Source: Pedobacter sp. AJM (GTDB lineage: Bacteria; Bacteroidota; Bacteroidia; Sphingobacteriales; Sphingobacteriaceae). Taken from it: a DNA stretch of 64,000 nt. This document shows, one piece after another, positions 34,675 through 42,329 of the stretch. The stretch lies in NCBI RefSeq assembly GCF_002197755.1, contig NZ_NHOT01000003.1, forward strand, positions 930,001 through 994,000. Reading direction: 5' to 3'. A program made the translations under genes and the position numbers. Within the stretch, counting starts at the first letter, position 1; each line of letters starts with the position of its first letter. The notes under the pieces are model-generated. The model did not search any database. It had not been told where the DNA came from and saw only the letters and a list, made by a program, of their open reading frames with translations.

Positions 34675-37600
34675 CTAGAAGGTCAGTTTAATACCAAGGT
34701 TATAGTTTCTTGCAAGCGGATAATTTCCATAATCTACCCCAGGCGTTAAGTTCGCACCGCCATTGTAGTCTACCTCAGGATTATAACCTTTATAATTGGT
34801 AACCGTGAAGGCATTATCTACACTGGCATAAACCCGAATGTTACTCACTTTAAGTGTGTTGGCAATGGTTTTAGGGAAACTATAGCCTAAAGTAATGTTG
34901 GTACACCTGAAATAAGATCCATCCTGAAGATAGAAAGAGGATAAACGGGTATTGTTACTTTGTGTTCCGGCACGTGAGGCCCTGTAATTTAAGCCGCTGC
35001 CCGGATTGGCTTCATTCCGGTAGCGATCTGCCACCTGTGCATACTGGTTACCCGAACCTTCAAAATTGTACAGGTAATAATCCTGCCCATCCAACACCTG
35101 GTTGCCTTGGGAGCCATTAAATGAAGCCCTGAAATCGATCGTTTTATACGATGCATTTAAGGCGAAACCATAAGTAAATTTAGGATATGGCGTACCAATA
35201 ACTGTTTTATCCGCATCATTTACAATTCCATCACCATTGGTATCCTGAAAATAGAGATCACCGATTTTAGCCGGATTGGTGGTAGAGGCTGAAGGTGCTA
35301 CCTTACCCAGGTTGTCTGCCGTGATTCGACCTAATACCTTGAAACCATAAAACATACCTACTGGCTGACCTTCCTGTGTAATGTGGGTCATGTAAGAACG
35401 TTCGGCACCATTGGTTAAAATGGTACTCGCACCGCCCATATCCAATACTTTATTTTTGTTCAGCGCAATGTTTCCACTCAAACCTAAACTGAAATCATGG
35501 GTTTGGATGATCCTTCCATCCAGCTGAATATCGAAACCGGTATTGCGAACTTTACTGTCTGCCAGATTCGTAAGGATAGAAGCACTGCCTGAAACAGCTG
35601 AAATAGGTTGATTAAATAAGAGGTTATAAGAATTACTGAGGTAATAGTTAGCCATGATAGAGAGACGGTTTCTGAACAAACTAATATCTGTACCAAAGTT
35701 ATACTGTGAGGTAGATTCCCACCCCAGTCTCGCATCCTGGATTGAATTGGGCCAGATGGCCGTAGCAATTGCATTGCCAAACACTACGCCGCCGGGTGCG
35801 CTCATTTGCTGCTGGGTTCTGTAATTTGGAATGTTGTTGTTTCCGCTTAAACCCCAGCTCGCCCTGATTTTTACGGTAGAATGTTCGCCCAGGAAGTTGT
35901 GGTAAAATTCTTCATCAGAAAGGTTCCAGCCCGCAGAAATGGAAGGGAAGTTACCATACTGATTTAAAGGTCCGAACCTGGAAGAGCCATCACGACGGAA
36001 AGTTCCCGACAAAAAGTATTTACCGGCATAATTGTAACTTACCCTTCCAAAATAGGAAAGCAAGGTATTGGTGGTTTTTGAGGCATTATCCAGGGCAAAA
36101 AAGCTTGGATCGGCACCTTTATCTGAAATCTCCCCGATATAATCATTCTGAAAACCTTTAGCCGAAACACGGATGCTATCACTTGTTGTTTTCTGTGCAG
36201 AATATCCTGCCAGTACATCTAATTTATGTTTTCCTATTGTTTTACTATAGTTCGTCGTAAATTCTGCCAGCTGATCTATCTGGCTCACTGTTCTGGCCAC
36301 GGCATTAGCTGCCGTAACCGATGCGGTAGAGTACGGCGGGTTATTGCCACTACTCAGGCTGGTTGGCAGATAATAATCATATTTCTCATTATAGGTTTGC
36401 GTACCCAGGTTGGCTTTAAAATCAAGACCGTCTAAAATTTTATAGGTGGCATTGGCATTATAGGTGCTTCTGCTTCCCTTACGGGTAATTTTTAACTGTT
36501 CTACAGTAGCCAGTGGGTTTTCCGGATTTTGGATCCCATATTGAGAAGCCAGTGAGGCCATGCCAAACTGGATGGGATTGCCATTGCCATCACGTGCCGG
36601 GAGATAAGGCAGATAGAGCAGGGCAGACATCATCGGACTTAAATTGTACCGGCCTTCCTGCACCTCACGGTTGTTATTTTGTGTATAAGACACATTTGCT
36701 CCTACATGCAGGCGTTCACTTACATTTCCGTCAATATTGGCCCTGAAGTTGATGACTTTCTGATTGGTATTGGTTACGATACCATTGTTATCCTGATAAC
36801 CGCCGCTCATAAAATACCTCACATCTTTATTCCCACCGTTAAAAGAAAGATTATGACGCTGGAAAGCTGCATTTCGATACAATTCATCCTGCCAGTCGGT
36901 ATTGTATTGTGCAGGAATGGCCTGCTGGGTAGAAAAATTATAAAGATCAGAAGGGATACTTACACTACTCCCGTTGCCCACATTCGCAATACGGGTAGCA
37001 TTGGCATCGCCAAACATTGAATCATTCCATGTCTTGCCAGAATTGACCCATAAATCTTTATAGGCATTGTTCCGTCCGTCGATGAGTAACTGAATAAACT
37101 GATTGGCATCAAGCAGCTTAATTTTTTTAGCCAGCTGAGAAACACCGCCCTGCACATCATATTCAAAATGACCTTTCCCGTCCTTGCCTCTTTTGGTCGT
37201 AATCAATACCACACCACCCGAAGCTCTTGAACCATAAATGGCTGCAGATGCAGCATCTTTTAAGATGTCAATCGTTTCAATATCTTCAGGATTAATGGAT
37301 ACATTATTTCCTGAAGGATAACCGTCGATGACATATAAAGGATCTGAACTGGCATTAATGGACCCTACACCCCGAACCCTGATTTTGGTACCGGAATAGG
37401 GCGCACCACTGGTTTGTGAAACCTGTACGCCGGCTACCTTACCCACCAGGGCCTGGCCTATTGTTGGTGAAGTGAGGTTCATTTCTGAAGCCTTTACACT
37501 ACTGATGGCGCCTGTAAGGTCAGATTTTCTTACTTTCTGATAACCAATGGCAACCACCTCATCCAAAGTATTATTGCTTTCCCTTAAAATTACATTTAAA

Positions 37601-37944
37601 GTTCTTGCATTGCTCACAGCCACTTCCTGCGTAGTGTAACCCACAAAAGCAAATACCAGTGTGGTCTCTTCCTGAACAGAAATGGTATACTTTCCATTCC
37701 CATCAGTTACTGCTGTTTTTTTATTTTTTTTATCGAAAATACTTACACCTGGCAAGGGCTGATGCTGTTCATCAGTAATGGTACCAGTGATCGTAAAAGC
37801 AGCCTGGCTTCTGGTCACAGTCAGATCGTTCTTATAATGGCTGCTGGCCATAACAGGCAAATTGCTCATAGCCAGTAATCCTATAGGCAAGAGCAATTTT
37901 CTGCAGGTTGGCTTTAAACCTGCAATAAAAGAAAATGATGTCAT
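34675..37944 (-). CDS. SusC/RagA-family TonB-linked outer-membrane protein
   Basis: This 1089-residue protein has a signal-peptide-like N-terminus and a carboxypeptidase-regulatory-like domain (TGTITDEQHQPLPGVSIFDK). The plug carries the RagA signature (DEVVAIGYQKVRKSDLTGAISSV and IETIDILKDAASAAIYGSRASGGVVLITTKRG), and the barrel ends in GIKLTF. It lacks the STN domain of the transporter at 26.8 kb, so it is probably not controlled through the FecR protein. It is first in an operon with SusD and GDPD. Confidence 0.95.
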   Translation of the reverse strand: MTSFSFIAGLKPTCRKLLLPIGLLAMSNLPVMASSHYKNDLTVTRSQAAFTITGTITDEQHQPLPGVSIFDKKNKKTAVTDGNGKYTISVQEETTLVFAFVGYTTQEVAVSNARTLNVILRESNNTLDEVVAIGYQKVRKSDLTGAISSVKASEMNLTSPTIGQALVGKVAGVQVSQTSGAPYSGTKIRVRGVGSINASSDPLYVIDGYPSGNNVSINPEDIETIDILKDAASAAIYGSRASGGVVLITTKRGKDGKGHFEYDVQGGVSQLAKKIKLLDANQFIQLLIDGRNNAYKDLWVNSGKTWNDSMFGDANATRIANVGNGSSVSIPSDLYNFSTQQAIPAQYNTDWQDELYRNAAFQRHNLSFNGGNKDVRYFMSGGYQDNNGIVTNTNQKVINFRANIDGNVSERLHVGANVSYTQNNNREVQEGRYNLSPMMSALLYLPYLPARDGNGNPIQFGMASLASQYGIQNPENPLATVEQLKITRKGSRSTYNANATYKILDGLDFKANLGTQTYNEKYDYYLPTSLSSGNNPPYSTASVTAANAVARTVSQIDQLAEFTTNYSKTIGKHKLDVLAGYSAQKTTSDSIRVSAKGFQNDYIGEISDKGADPSFFALDNASKTTNTLLSYFGRVSYNYAGKYFLSGTFRRDGSSRFGPLNQYGNFPSISAGWNLSDEEFYHNFLGEHSTVKIRASWGLSGNNNIPNYRTQQQMSAPGGVVFGNAIATAIWPNSIQDARLGWESTSQYNFGTDISLFRNRLSIMANYYLSNSYNLLFNQPISAVSGSASILTNLADSKVRNTGFDIQLDGRIIQTHDFSLGLSGNIALNKNKVLDMGGASTILTNGAERSYMTHITQEGQPVGMFYGFKVLGRITADNLGKVAPSASTTNPAKIGDLYFQDTNGDGIVNDADKTVIGTPYPKFTYGFALNASYKTIDFRASFNGSQGNQVLDGQDYYLYNFEGSGNQYAQVADRYRNEANPGSGLNYRASRAGTQSNNTRLSSFYLQDGSYFRCTNITLGYSFPKTIANTLKVSNIRVYASVDNAFTVTNYKGYNPEVDYNGGANLTPGVDYGNYPLARNYNLGIKLTF

Positions 37945-38071
37945 CTTTTAATCGTTAGTAATGATTTGTGTTTGGTTTGCTAGTATGGTAATATTTAAAG
38001 GCATGTCGAGGCTGATTCACATAGGCATTCTCTTAATTAATAACCAGGATATTTCGAGTGCTTTAATGCCG

Positions 38072-38079
38072 CAAAGCTA
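38072..38079 (-). promoter_or_regulatory. candidate -10 box (TAGCTTTG) of the second susCD operon
   Basis: On the minus strand TAGCTTTG is a full match to TAnnTTTG. It would give a ~120-nt leader before the SusC start at 37944. No TTG -33 element at standard spacing was found. The remaining bases of the 37945-38270 gap show nothing else apart from a weak TATATTTA at 38252-38259 ahead of the plus-strand sigma gene. Confidence 0.4.
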
Positions 38080-38270
38080 GAGGTGTACTTTTAACACTAT
38101 ATATCTTTAATGTTAAGTCTGGAAGAATGTTTTGACCTCAAAACAGATTAAACAGCCACTGATTAAACTATTTTAACAGGGAATGGAATAGCGTTGAAAA
38201 ATTTAGATTCGCCATTTTAACAAACTGTTTTCTCAACACATCAATTTTGCCTATATTTATCAAAAAGAAA

Positions 38271-38690
38271 ATGCCCCGTTACCATCCAAACTGTGAGGAA
38301 GAGATCAGAAAGCTTATGCTTTTAAAAAACAGTGACTGCCATAAAGCACTTTATGAAAGTTATTGTCCACTTGTTTATGGCCAGTTTTCAACTTTCTGCA
38401 GAGACCATGCAAAGGCATATGAATTAACGGAAAAGGTATTTGAAATCGCTAAAGCCGAACTTGAAAATAACAGACTGATTAAGGGGAAGCTACTGGTCTG
38501 GCTGCTGAATATAGCCAGAAAGGTTTCCAGAGATTATCTTTTAGATTATTCAGTAAAAAAAAGCGATGACAACCGGTGCATTAAAAGACTGGTACTTTCA
38601 GAAGGTTTCAGCACTCAGGAGGCAGCCGGCATATTAGGAATCAGTATGCAGGAGGCGATCTTCAGCTTAAGACAACAACTAAAAGAATAA
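38271..38690 (+). CDS. short divergent ECF-type sigma factor
   Basis: This 139-residue protein starts at ATG 38271 (MPRYHPNC); the frame is open 8 codons further up. A degenerate region 2 (CHKALYESYCPLVYGQFSTFCRDHAKAYELTEKVF) and region 4 helix-turn-helix (LSEGFSTQEAAGILGISMQEAIFSLRQQL) can be seen. It is shorter than usual ECF factors (about 170-190). It overlaps the ChrR-like gene by one base, typical of sigma/anti-sigma pairs. Confidence 0.72.
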   Translation: MPRYHPNCEEEIRKLMLLKNSDCHKALYESYCPLVYGQFSTFCRDHAKAYELTEKVFEIAKAELENNRLIKGKLLVWLLNIARKVSRDYLLDYSVKKSDDNRCIKRLVLSEGFSTQEAAGILGISMQEAIFSLRQQLKE

Positions 38691-39292
38691 TGCATCAGAT
38701 GGAGTTAAATGAATTTTTAAACAGCGGTATGCTGGAACTTTATCTGATTAACACACTCCATCCCGAAGAGGTTTCTTTGGTAGAAAGCATGCGTAAATTA
38801 TATCCCGAAGTGCATGCAGAGTTGGCCAAACTTGAATCCTTTCTGGAAGAAGATGCCATCCGGAATGCGGTAAGCCCCCATACCCGAATGGATGAAAAAA
38901 TGGCGTTGATGTTTAACAACCTGGAGGCTGAACAAAACATGCAGCTTTCAGCAACACCACTTATTAGTGCCTTATCAAACGCCGATGCCTGGCTGGAGCT
39001 GGTTACACCATTATTGCCGGAAAATTATTCGGGCGAAAGATTCGAAAAACTACTGCGCCACGAAAATGGGGTAATGCAGGTGCTGGTGATTTCCGCTACC
39101 GATGTGGAAGAAGAAGTACATGAAAGCCTGGATGAAAGTTTCTTAATTTTAAAAGGAACCTGCATTTGTCATATTGGTGAACATTTCATTAACATGGGAC
39201 CTGGCGACTTCATGCAGATCCCACTCAATCTGCCACACACCGTAACCATTACCTCCGAGTCAATAACAGCTATATTGCAACATATTAGTTAA
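38690..39292 (+). CDS. ChrR-like anti-sigma protein with C-terminal cupin domain
   Basis: This 200-residue protein starts in ATAATG, overlapping the sigma stop. The N-terminal half is helical (EFLNSGMLELYLINTLHPEEVSLVE), like an anti-sigma domain, but lacks the H-x3-C-x2-C zinc site of ChrR. The C-terminal ~90 residues form a cupin (EEEVHESLDESFLILKGTC; GPGDFMQIPLNLPHTV) that can bind metal. The cupin is the likely sensor. It is cytoplasmic, with no membrane segment. Confidence 0.75.
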   Translation: MHQMELNEFLNSGMLELYLINTLHPEEVSLVESMRKLYPEVHAELAKLESFLEEDAIRNAVSPHTRMDEKMALMFNNLEAEQNMQLSATPLISALSNADAWLELVTPLLPENYSGERFEKLLRHENGVMQVLVISATDVEEEVHESLDESFLILKGTCICHIGEHFINMGPGDFMQIPLNLPHTVTITSESITAILQHIS

Positions 39293-39417
39293 TAAAAACA
39301 CGTTATGGGTTAACAGGCTAAACATAAATAGCCTTTATAATTTCTTTGGCTTAATAAGTTAAGCGGAGTATAAAACACTTTTCAAAGCAATCATCAGGTT
39401 TTATTGGTTAAACCCAC

Positions 39418-39663
39418 ATGCGACATCATACAGACATATCAGCTACCATTTTGCTTATGGCCGAGCAAAGAGGCCCTGAAAAGAGCACCTGCCCATCTGA
39501 AATTGCCCGCAGGTTATATCCTGACGACTGGCGTAAGCACATGAAAAATATACGCGAGGTAGCTATTGGCCTGCATCAACAGGGTAAAATAATGATCACG
39601 CAAAAGGGTATGCCTGTTGATATAGATCACATTAAAGGACCTATCCGCATTAAGATTGTCTGA
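39418..39663 (+). CDS. DUF3253 domain protein
   Basis: This 81-residue protein reads like DUF3253: ISATILLMAEQRGPEKSTCPSEIARRL, DDWRKHMKNIREVAIGLHQQGKI and IKGPIRIKI. The fold is predicted to be a winged helix. Members are widespread and uncharacterised, sometimes annotated as S-adenosylmethionine tRNA ribosyltransferase-like by neighbourhood only. Cytoplasmic, monocistronic. Confidence 0.8.
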   Translation: MRHHTDISATILLMAEQRGPEKSTCPSEIARRLYPDDWRKHMKNIREVAIGLHQQGKIMITQKGMPVDIDHIKGPIRIKIV

Positions 39664-39760
39664 CCCTGGTATTATGCAAGGGGTAGCTTTTGTTAAATGC
39701 TCTTTTTCAAGACCTGAAGTCGCACTGTTAAGGCAGCTGGAACATGATTAACCTTCAGCC

Positions 39761-39793
39761 AAAAAAGGTCGTCCCCTTACCGGAGCCTTTTTT
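39761..39793 (+). terminator. possible terminator after DUF3253
   Basis: AAAAAAGG (39761-39768) can pair with CCTTTTTT (39786-39793) about 100 bp after the DUF3253 stop. The stem is short and A/T-dominated, and the run of T is part of the stem. Confidence 0.35.
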
Positions 39794-39883
39794 AGTAAGC
39801 AAGCACGGCCATATTCAAACACTCGTTCTTTTTAATATTCCCGAACCATTGCCTGTTAAGCTTTGTTATGATTTAAACTTAAA

Positions 39884-40036
39884 ATGGAAAACATGAGAGA
39901 TCCCGGAGAAAAAGATGAAAAGGCAACAGCTGAAAATGTCAATCCTGAGGTAAAGCCCCAAGAAGGCGCTAATTGGAATGAACATCAGCAGATAGATGAG
40001 GAAGGCAATGAAATTGATGCAGAGGATATTAAATAA
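39884..40036 (+). CDS. small acidic hydrophilic protein
   Basis: This 50-codon gene (MENMRDPGEKDEKATAEN, ending EIDAEDIK) is rich in E, D, K and N, with no hydrophobic core. It is probably disordered. It lies 8 bp upstream of the DJ-1/PfpI gene on the same strand and is preceded by A-rich sequence, so it is probably translated in the same operon. Small acidic proteins of this kind accompany stress genes in Pedobacter; function unknown. Confidence 0.6.
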   Translation: MENMRDPGEKDEKATAENVNPEVKPQEGANWNEHQQIDEEGNEIDAEDIK

Positions 40037-40044
40037 ATAACACT

Positions 40045-40758
40045 ATGAAAAAGATATTAATGGTATTGACCTCGCACAGCGAGATGGAAAATACAGACCA
40101 TAAAACAGGCGTTTGGCTCGGCGAATTTACCGATCCTTACTATGAATTTATTGATGCCGGTTATCAGGTAACACTTGCCAGTCCGAAGGGCGGCAGACCA
40201 CCTGTTGACCCCATGAGTGAGCTTACAGAAAATATTACCGGGTCTAACCGCAGGTTTCAGGATGACGAGCATGCTAAAGCGGCATTTTCGCATACTACCG
40301 TGTTGAATCAGGTGAATGCTAACGATTACGATGCTGTGTTTTACCCGGGTGGGCACGGTCCGATCTGGGATTTAGCTGTTGATAATAATAGTGGAATACT
40401 GATCCTTGATTTCCTTGATGCAGGCAAACCGGTGGCCGCTGTTTGCCACGGACCCGCAGCATTGATTAATGCAGACCAGCAAAGACCTGGTTTTTTAAAG
40501 GGTAAAAAAATCGCTGCATTCAGCAATACTGAAGAAACCATGGTAGGACGGAGTGGCAATGTACCATATCTCCTGCAAACCAAACTTGAAGAACTTGGTG
40601 CTGAGGTGAAAACAGCCCTTGTACCCTTCCTTTCGCATGTAGAAACAGATGGCTTACTCATCACCGGGCAAAATCCACTCTCCGCCGGACCAACGGCGAA
40701 AAGCCTGATTGAATTATTGTCAAAGCAGGAAGAGCAAATTGAAAGGATAGATTTATAA
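40045..40758 (+). CDS. DJ-1/PfpI family protein (type 1 glutamine amidotransferase-like)
   Basis: This 237-residue protein has the nucleophile elbow AVCHGPAAL (catalytic Cys) and the upstream acidic residue region (YPGGHGPIWDL), as in HchA/YhbO-like proteins. Family members act as glyoxalases, chaperones or deglycases under oxidative or carbonyl stress. It is in an operon with the small acidic protein. Confidence 0.9.
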   Translation: MKKILMVLTSHSEMENTDHKTGVWLGEFTDPYYEFIDAGYQVTLASPKGGRPPVDPMSELTENITGSNRRFQDDEHAKAAFSHTTVLNQVNANDYDAVFYPGGHGPIWDLAVDNNSGILILDFLDAGKPVAAVCHGPAALINADQQRPGFLKGKKIAAFSNTEETMVGRSGNVPYLLQTKLEELGAEVKTALVPFLSHVETDGLLITGQNPLSAGPTAKSLIELLSKQEEQIERIDL

Positions 40759-40822
40759 AACACGCTATTGAACTTTATCAATTAACTGAATTTTAAATGG
40801 GGCTGTCAAGAAATATAGAGAT

Positions 40823-40858
40823 GGCCTCGTTTAAGCTTTATTAAATGAGGTCTATTTT
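40823..40858 (+). terminator. terminator after the DJ-1/PfpI gene
   Basis: A 12-bp stem (40823-40834 with 40841-40852, loop GCTTTA, two G-T pairs) is followed by TATTTTT. It sits just after a GGGGCTGTCAAGAAAT sequence that resembles the ends of some Bacteroidota insertion elements. Confidence 0.65.
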
Positions 40859-40918
40859 TCAACATATACCTGAAATATTTTGGACTTAAATTCCATTCTA
40901 TACATCATCTTCTTCCAG

Positions 40919-40964
40919 TTCACTTAATCTACCTATAACTAGGTTTACCGGTAGATTAAGTGAA
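40919..40964. repeat. 15-bp perfect inverted repeat
   Basis: TTCACTTAATCTACC (40919-40933) is perfectly complementary to 40950-40964, with a 16-nt spacer. It lies 75 bp upstream of the lipoprotein gene at 41039. No U-run follows, so an operator, a recombination site or a leader hairpin is more likely than a terminator. Confidence 0.6.
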
Positions 40965-41038
40965 ACTACTTCGAGCAAGCCGGGACAGAACAAAATTGAT
41001 CTCTGTTTGTTAATTTGATCTAATCCTGATACAATCTA

Positions 41039-41680
41039 ATGAAAAAAAACATTCTCATATTGCTGCTGTCTCTATTTTTTTGCGCCTGTAATCAAACTGA
41101 TGAGCGTAAACATACAACAGAAAAAAAAAGCGAAACAGTTACACCTTCAGCGCAAACTAATGTCTTTACCAAACGGGAGAAATTGATTGGCGAAATTAAA
41201 ACACTCATGCAGGCAATGGCCGAAAAGGATAAACCTGCTATTTTAGCTTATTTCAACTTTCCATTAGCAGATAGTTCAGTAAACTTTTTTGGAGTAGATC
41301 CCATTTTCGATGCTGCACGTAAAGCGAATAATGACAGAATTACAAAAGCAATGTTTGACAATTCTTTTGCTTCCATTTATCAGAAAACAGAAATGAGCGA
41401 ATTTAAAAATCTCATTAAATTCCTGAAAATAAATAACCTGGAAAACCAGGACAGTGTCAATTACGACAATATAATTAAAGGCGATGGTTGTTATTATTTC
41501 TACAGCATATCGGTTGATCATCATGACGAGGTCACACTAACCTATGGTACCAATTCAAATGATGAGTACCGAAAATCACACCCTGATGAAGAAGAAATTT
41601 GCAGTGAATATGCCGTGGCCTGGATTTTCAAATTTGATGGTAAAGCATTGCACTTCCTTAAACACCGTATAGCGGGATAA
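41039..41680 (+). CDS. hypothetical lipoprotein
   Basis: This 213-residue protein has a lipoprotein signal peptide ending FFCAC and a polar Lys/Glu/Thr linker. The domain has helical and beta parts (REKLIGEIKTLMQAMAEKDKPAILAYFNFPL; VTLTYGTNSNDEYRKSHPDEEEICSEYAVAWIFKFDG). The core is reminiscent of NTF2-like periplasmic domains, but I do not recognise a family. Monocistronic. Confidence 0.72.
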   Translation: MKKNILILLLSLFFCACNQTDERKHTTEKKSETVTPSAQTNVFTKREKLIGEIKTLMQAMAEKDKPAILAYFNFPLADSSVNFFGVDPIFDAARKANNDRITKAMFDNSFASIYQKTEMSEFKNLIKFLKINNLENQDSVNYDNIIKGDGCYYFYSISVDHHDEVTLTYGTNSNDEYRKSHPDEEEICSEYAVAWIFKFDGKALHFLKHRIAG

Positions 41681-42329
41681 AAGAAGAATTAATTTAACAA
41701 TGATCCGGCTTGCGCTACCACCCTGCATTTAAAAAAACCAACATAATCAAATCCAAAACTTGATCCCGTTTATCATTTAGGCCAAGGTCCAGAACAGATT
41801 AGCATTATTGGTTTATTAGCTAACAAAATTTTACCCACCGGTTTATTGATTGGTTGACTCATTTTTTGTGGTCCCTGCGGGATACCATCCAATGGGAGAA
41901 GCGCTACATAAGTTACCTCCTTGCCACATATCCAGGTTTCGGTATCCTACTGGCTTACTACGTTCCATTTTGCATCCGCATTCCATACCAGCGGCATTAC
42001 CTTATATATGCCGATGAGATTGCCTTTTTCGCCCGTCATATAAGAATAGAAGGCTGGGTCAATCCAGATCCACTTGCTGAAGCCCTTACTTTAAACCACA
42101 TAATAACATGACAGTTATCCAAATTGGTTTCCTCAGGCATACAGGTAGTAAACCTGAATGAATATCCATATACAGCATATTCATTCAAAACAATCGCCAG
42201 CACCCAGTAACTCCATTTATTTTAATTCAACAAAACTTATGCTTTGATCTATCAAAAATATTACACAACTTTGGCTACTATTTTTATTCAGTCTAAATAA
42301 CTGTAGTGTTTATTTTAGGTTAAATTTAT
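41681..42329. other. 649-bp region without a confident gene
   Basis: An 85-codon frame at 41854-42111 starts with TTG and reads MTHFLWSLRDTIQW when TTG is taken as Met. It has aromatic-rich, partly plausible protein character but no recognised family, so it may be a gene remnant. The rest is AT-rich, and TATTTTAG at 42311-42318 is a near match to a -10 box for the siderophore receptor. Confidence 0.3.

Noticed and set aside
41854..42111. 85-codon frame with TTG start upstream of the siderophore receptor
   Set aside because: It has no recognised family, an uncommon start codon and no clear promoter, so it is described only as part of the intergenic region.
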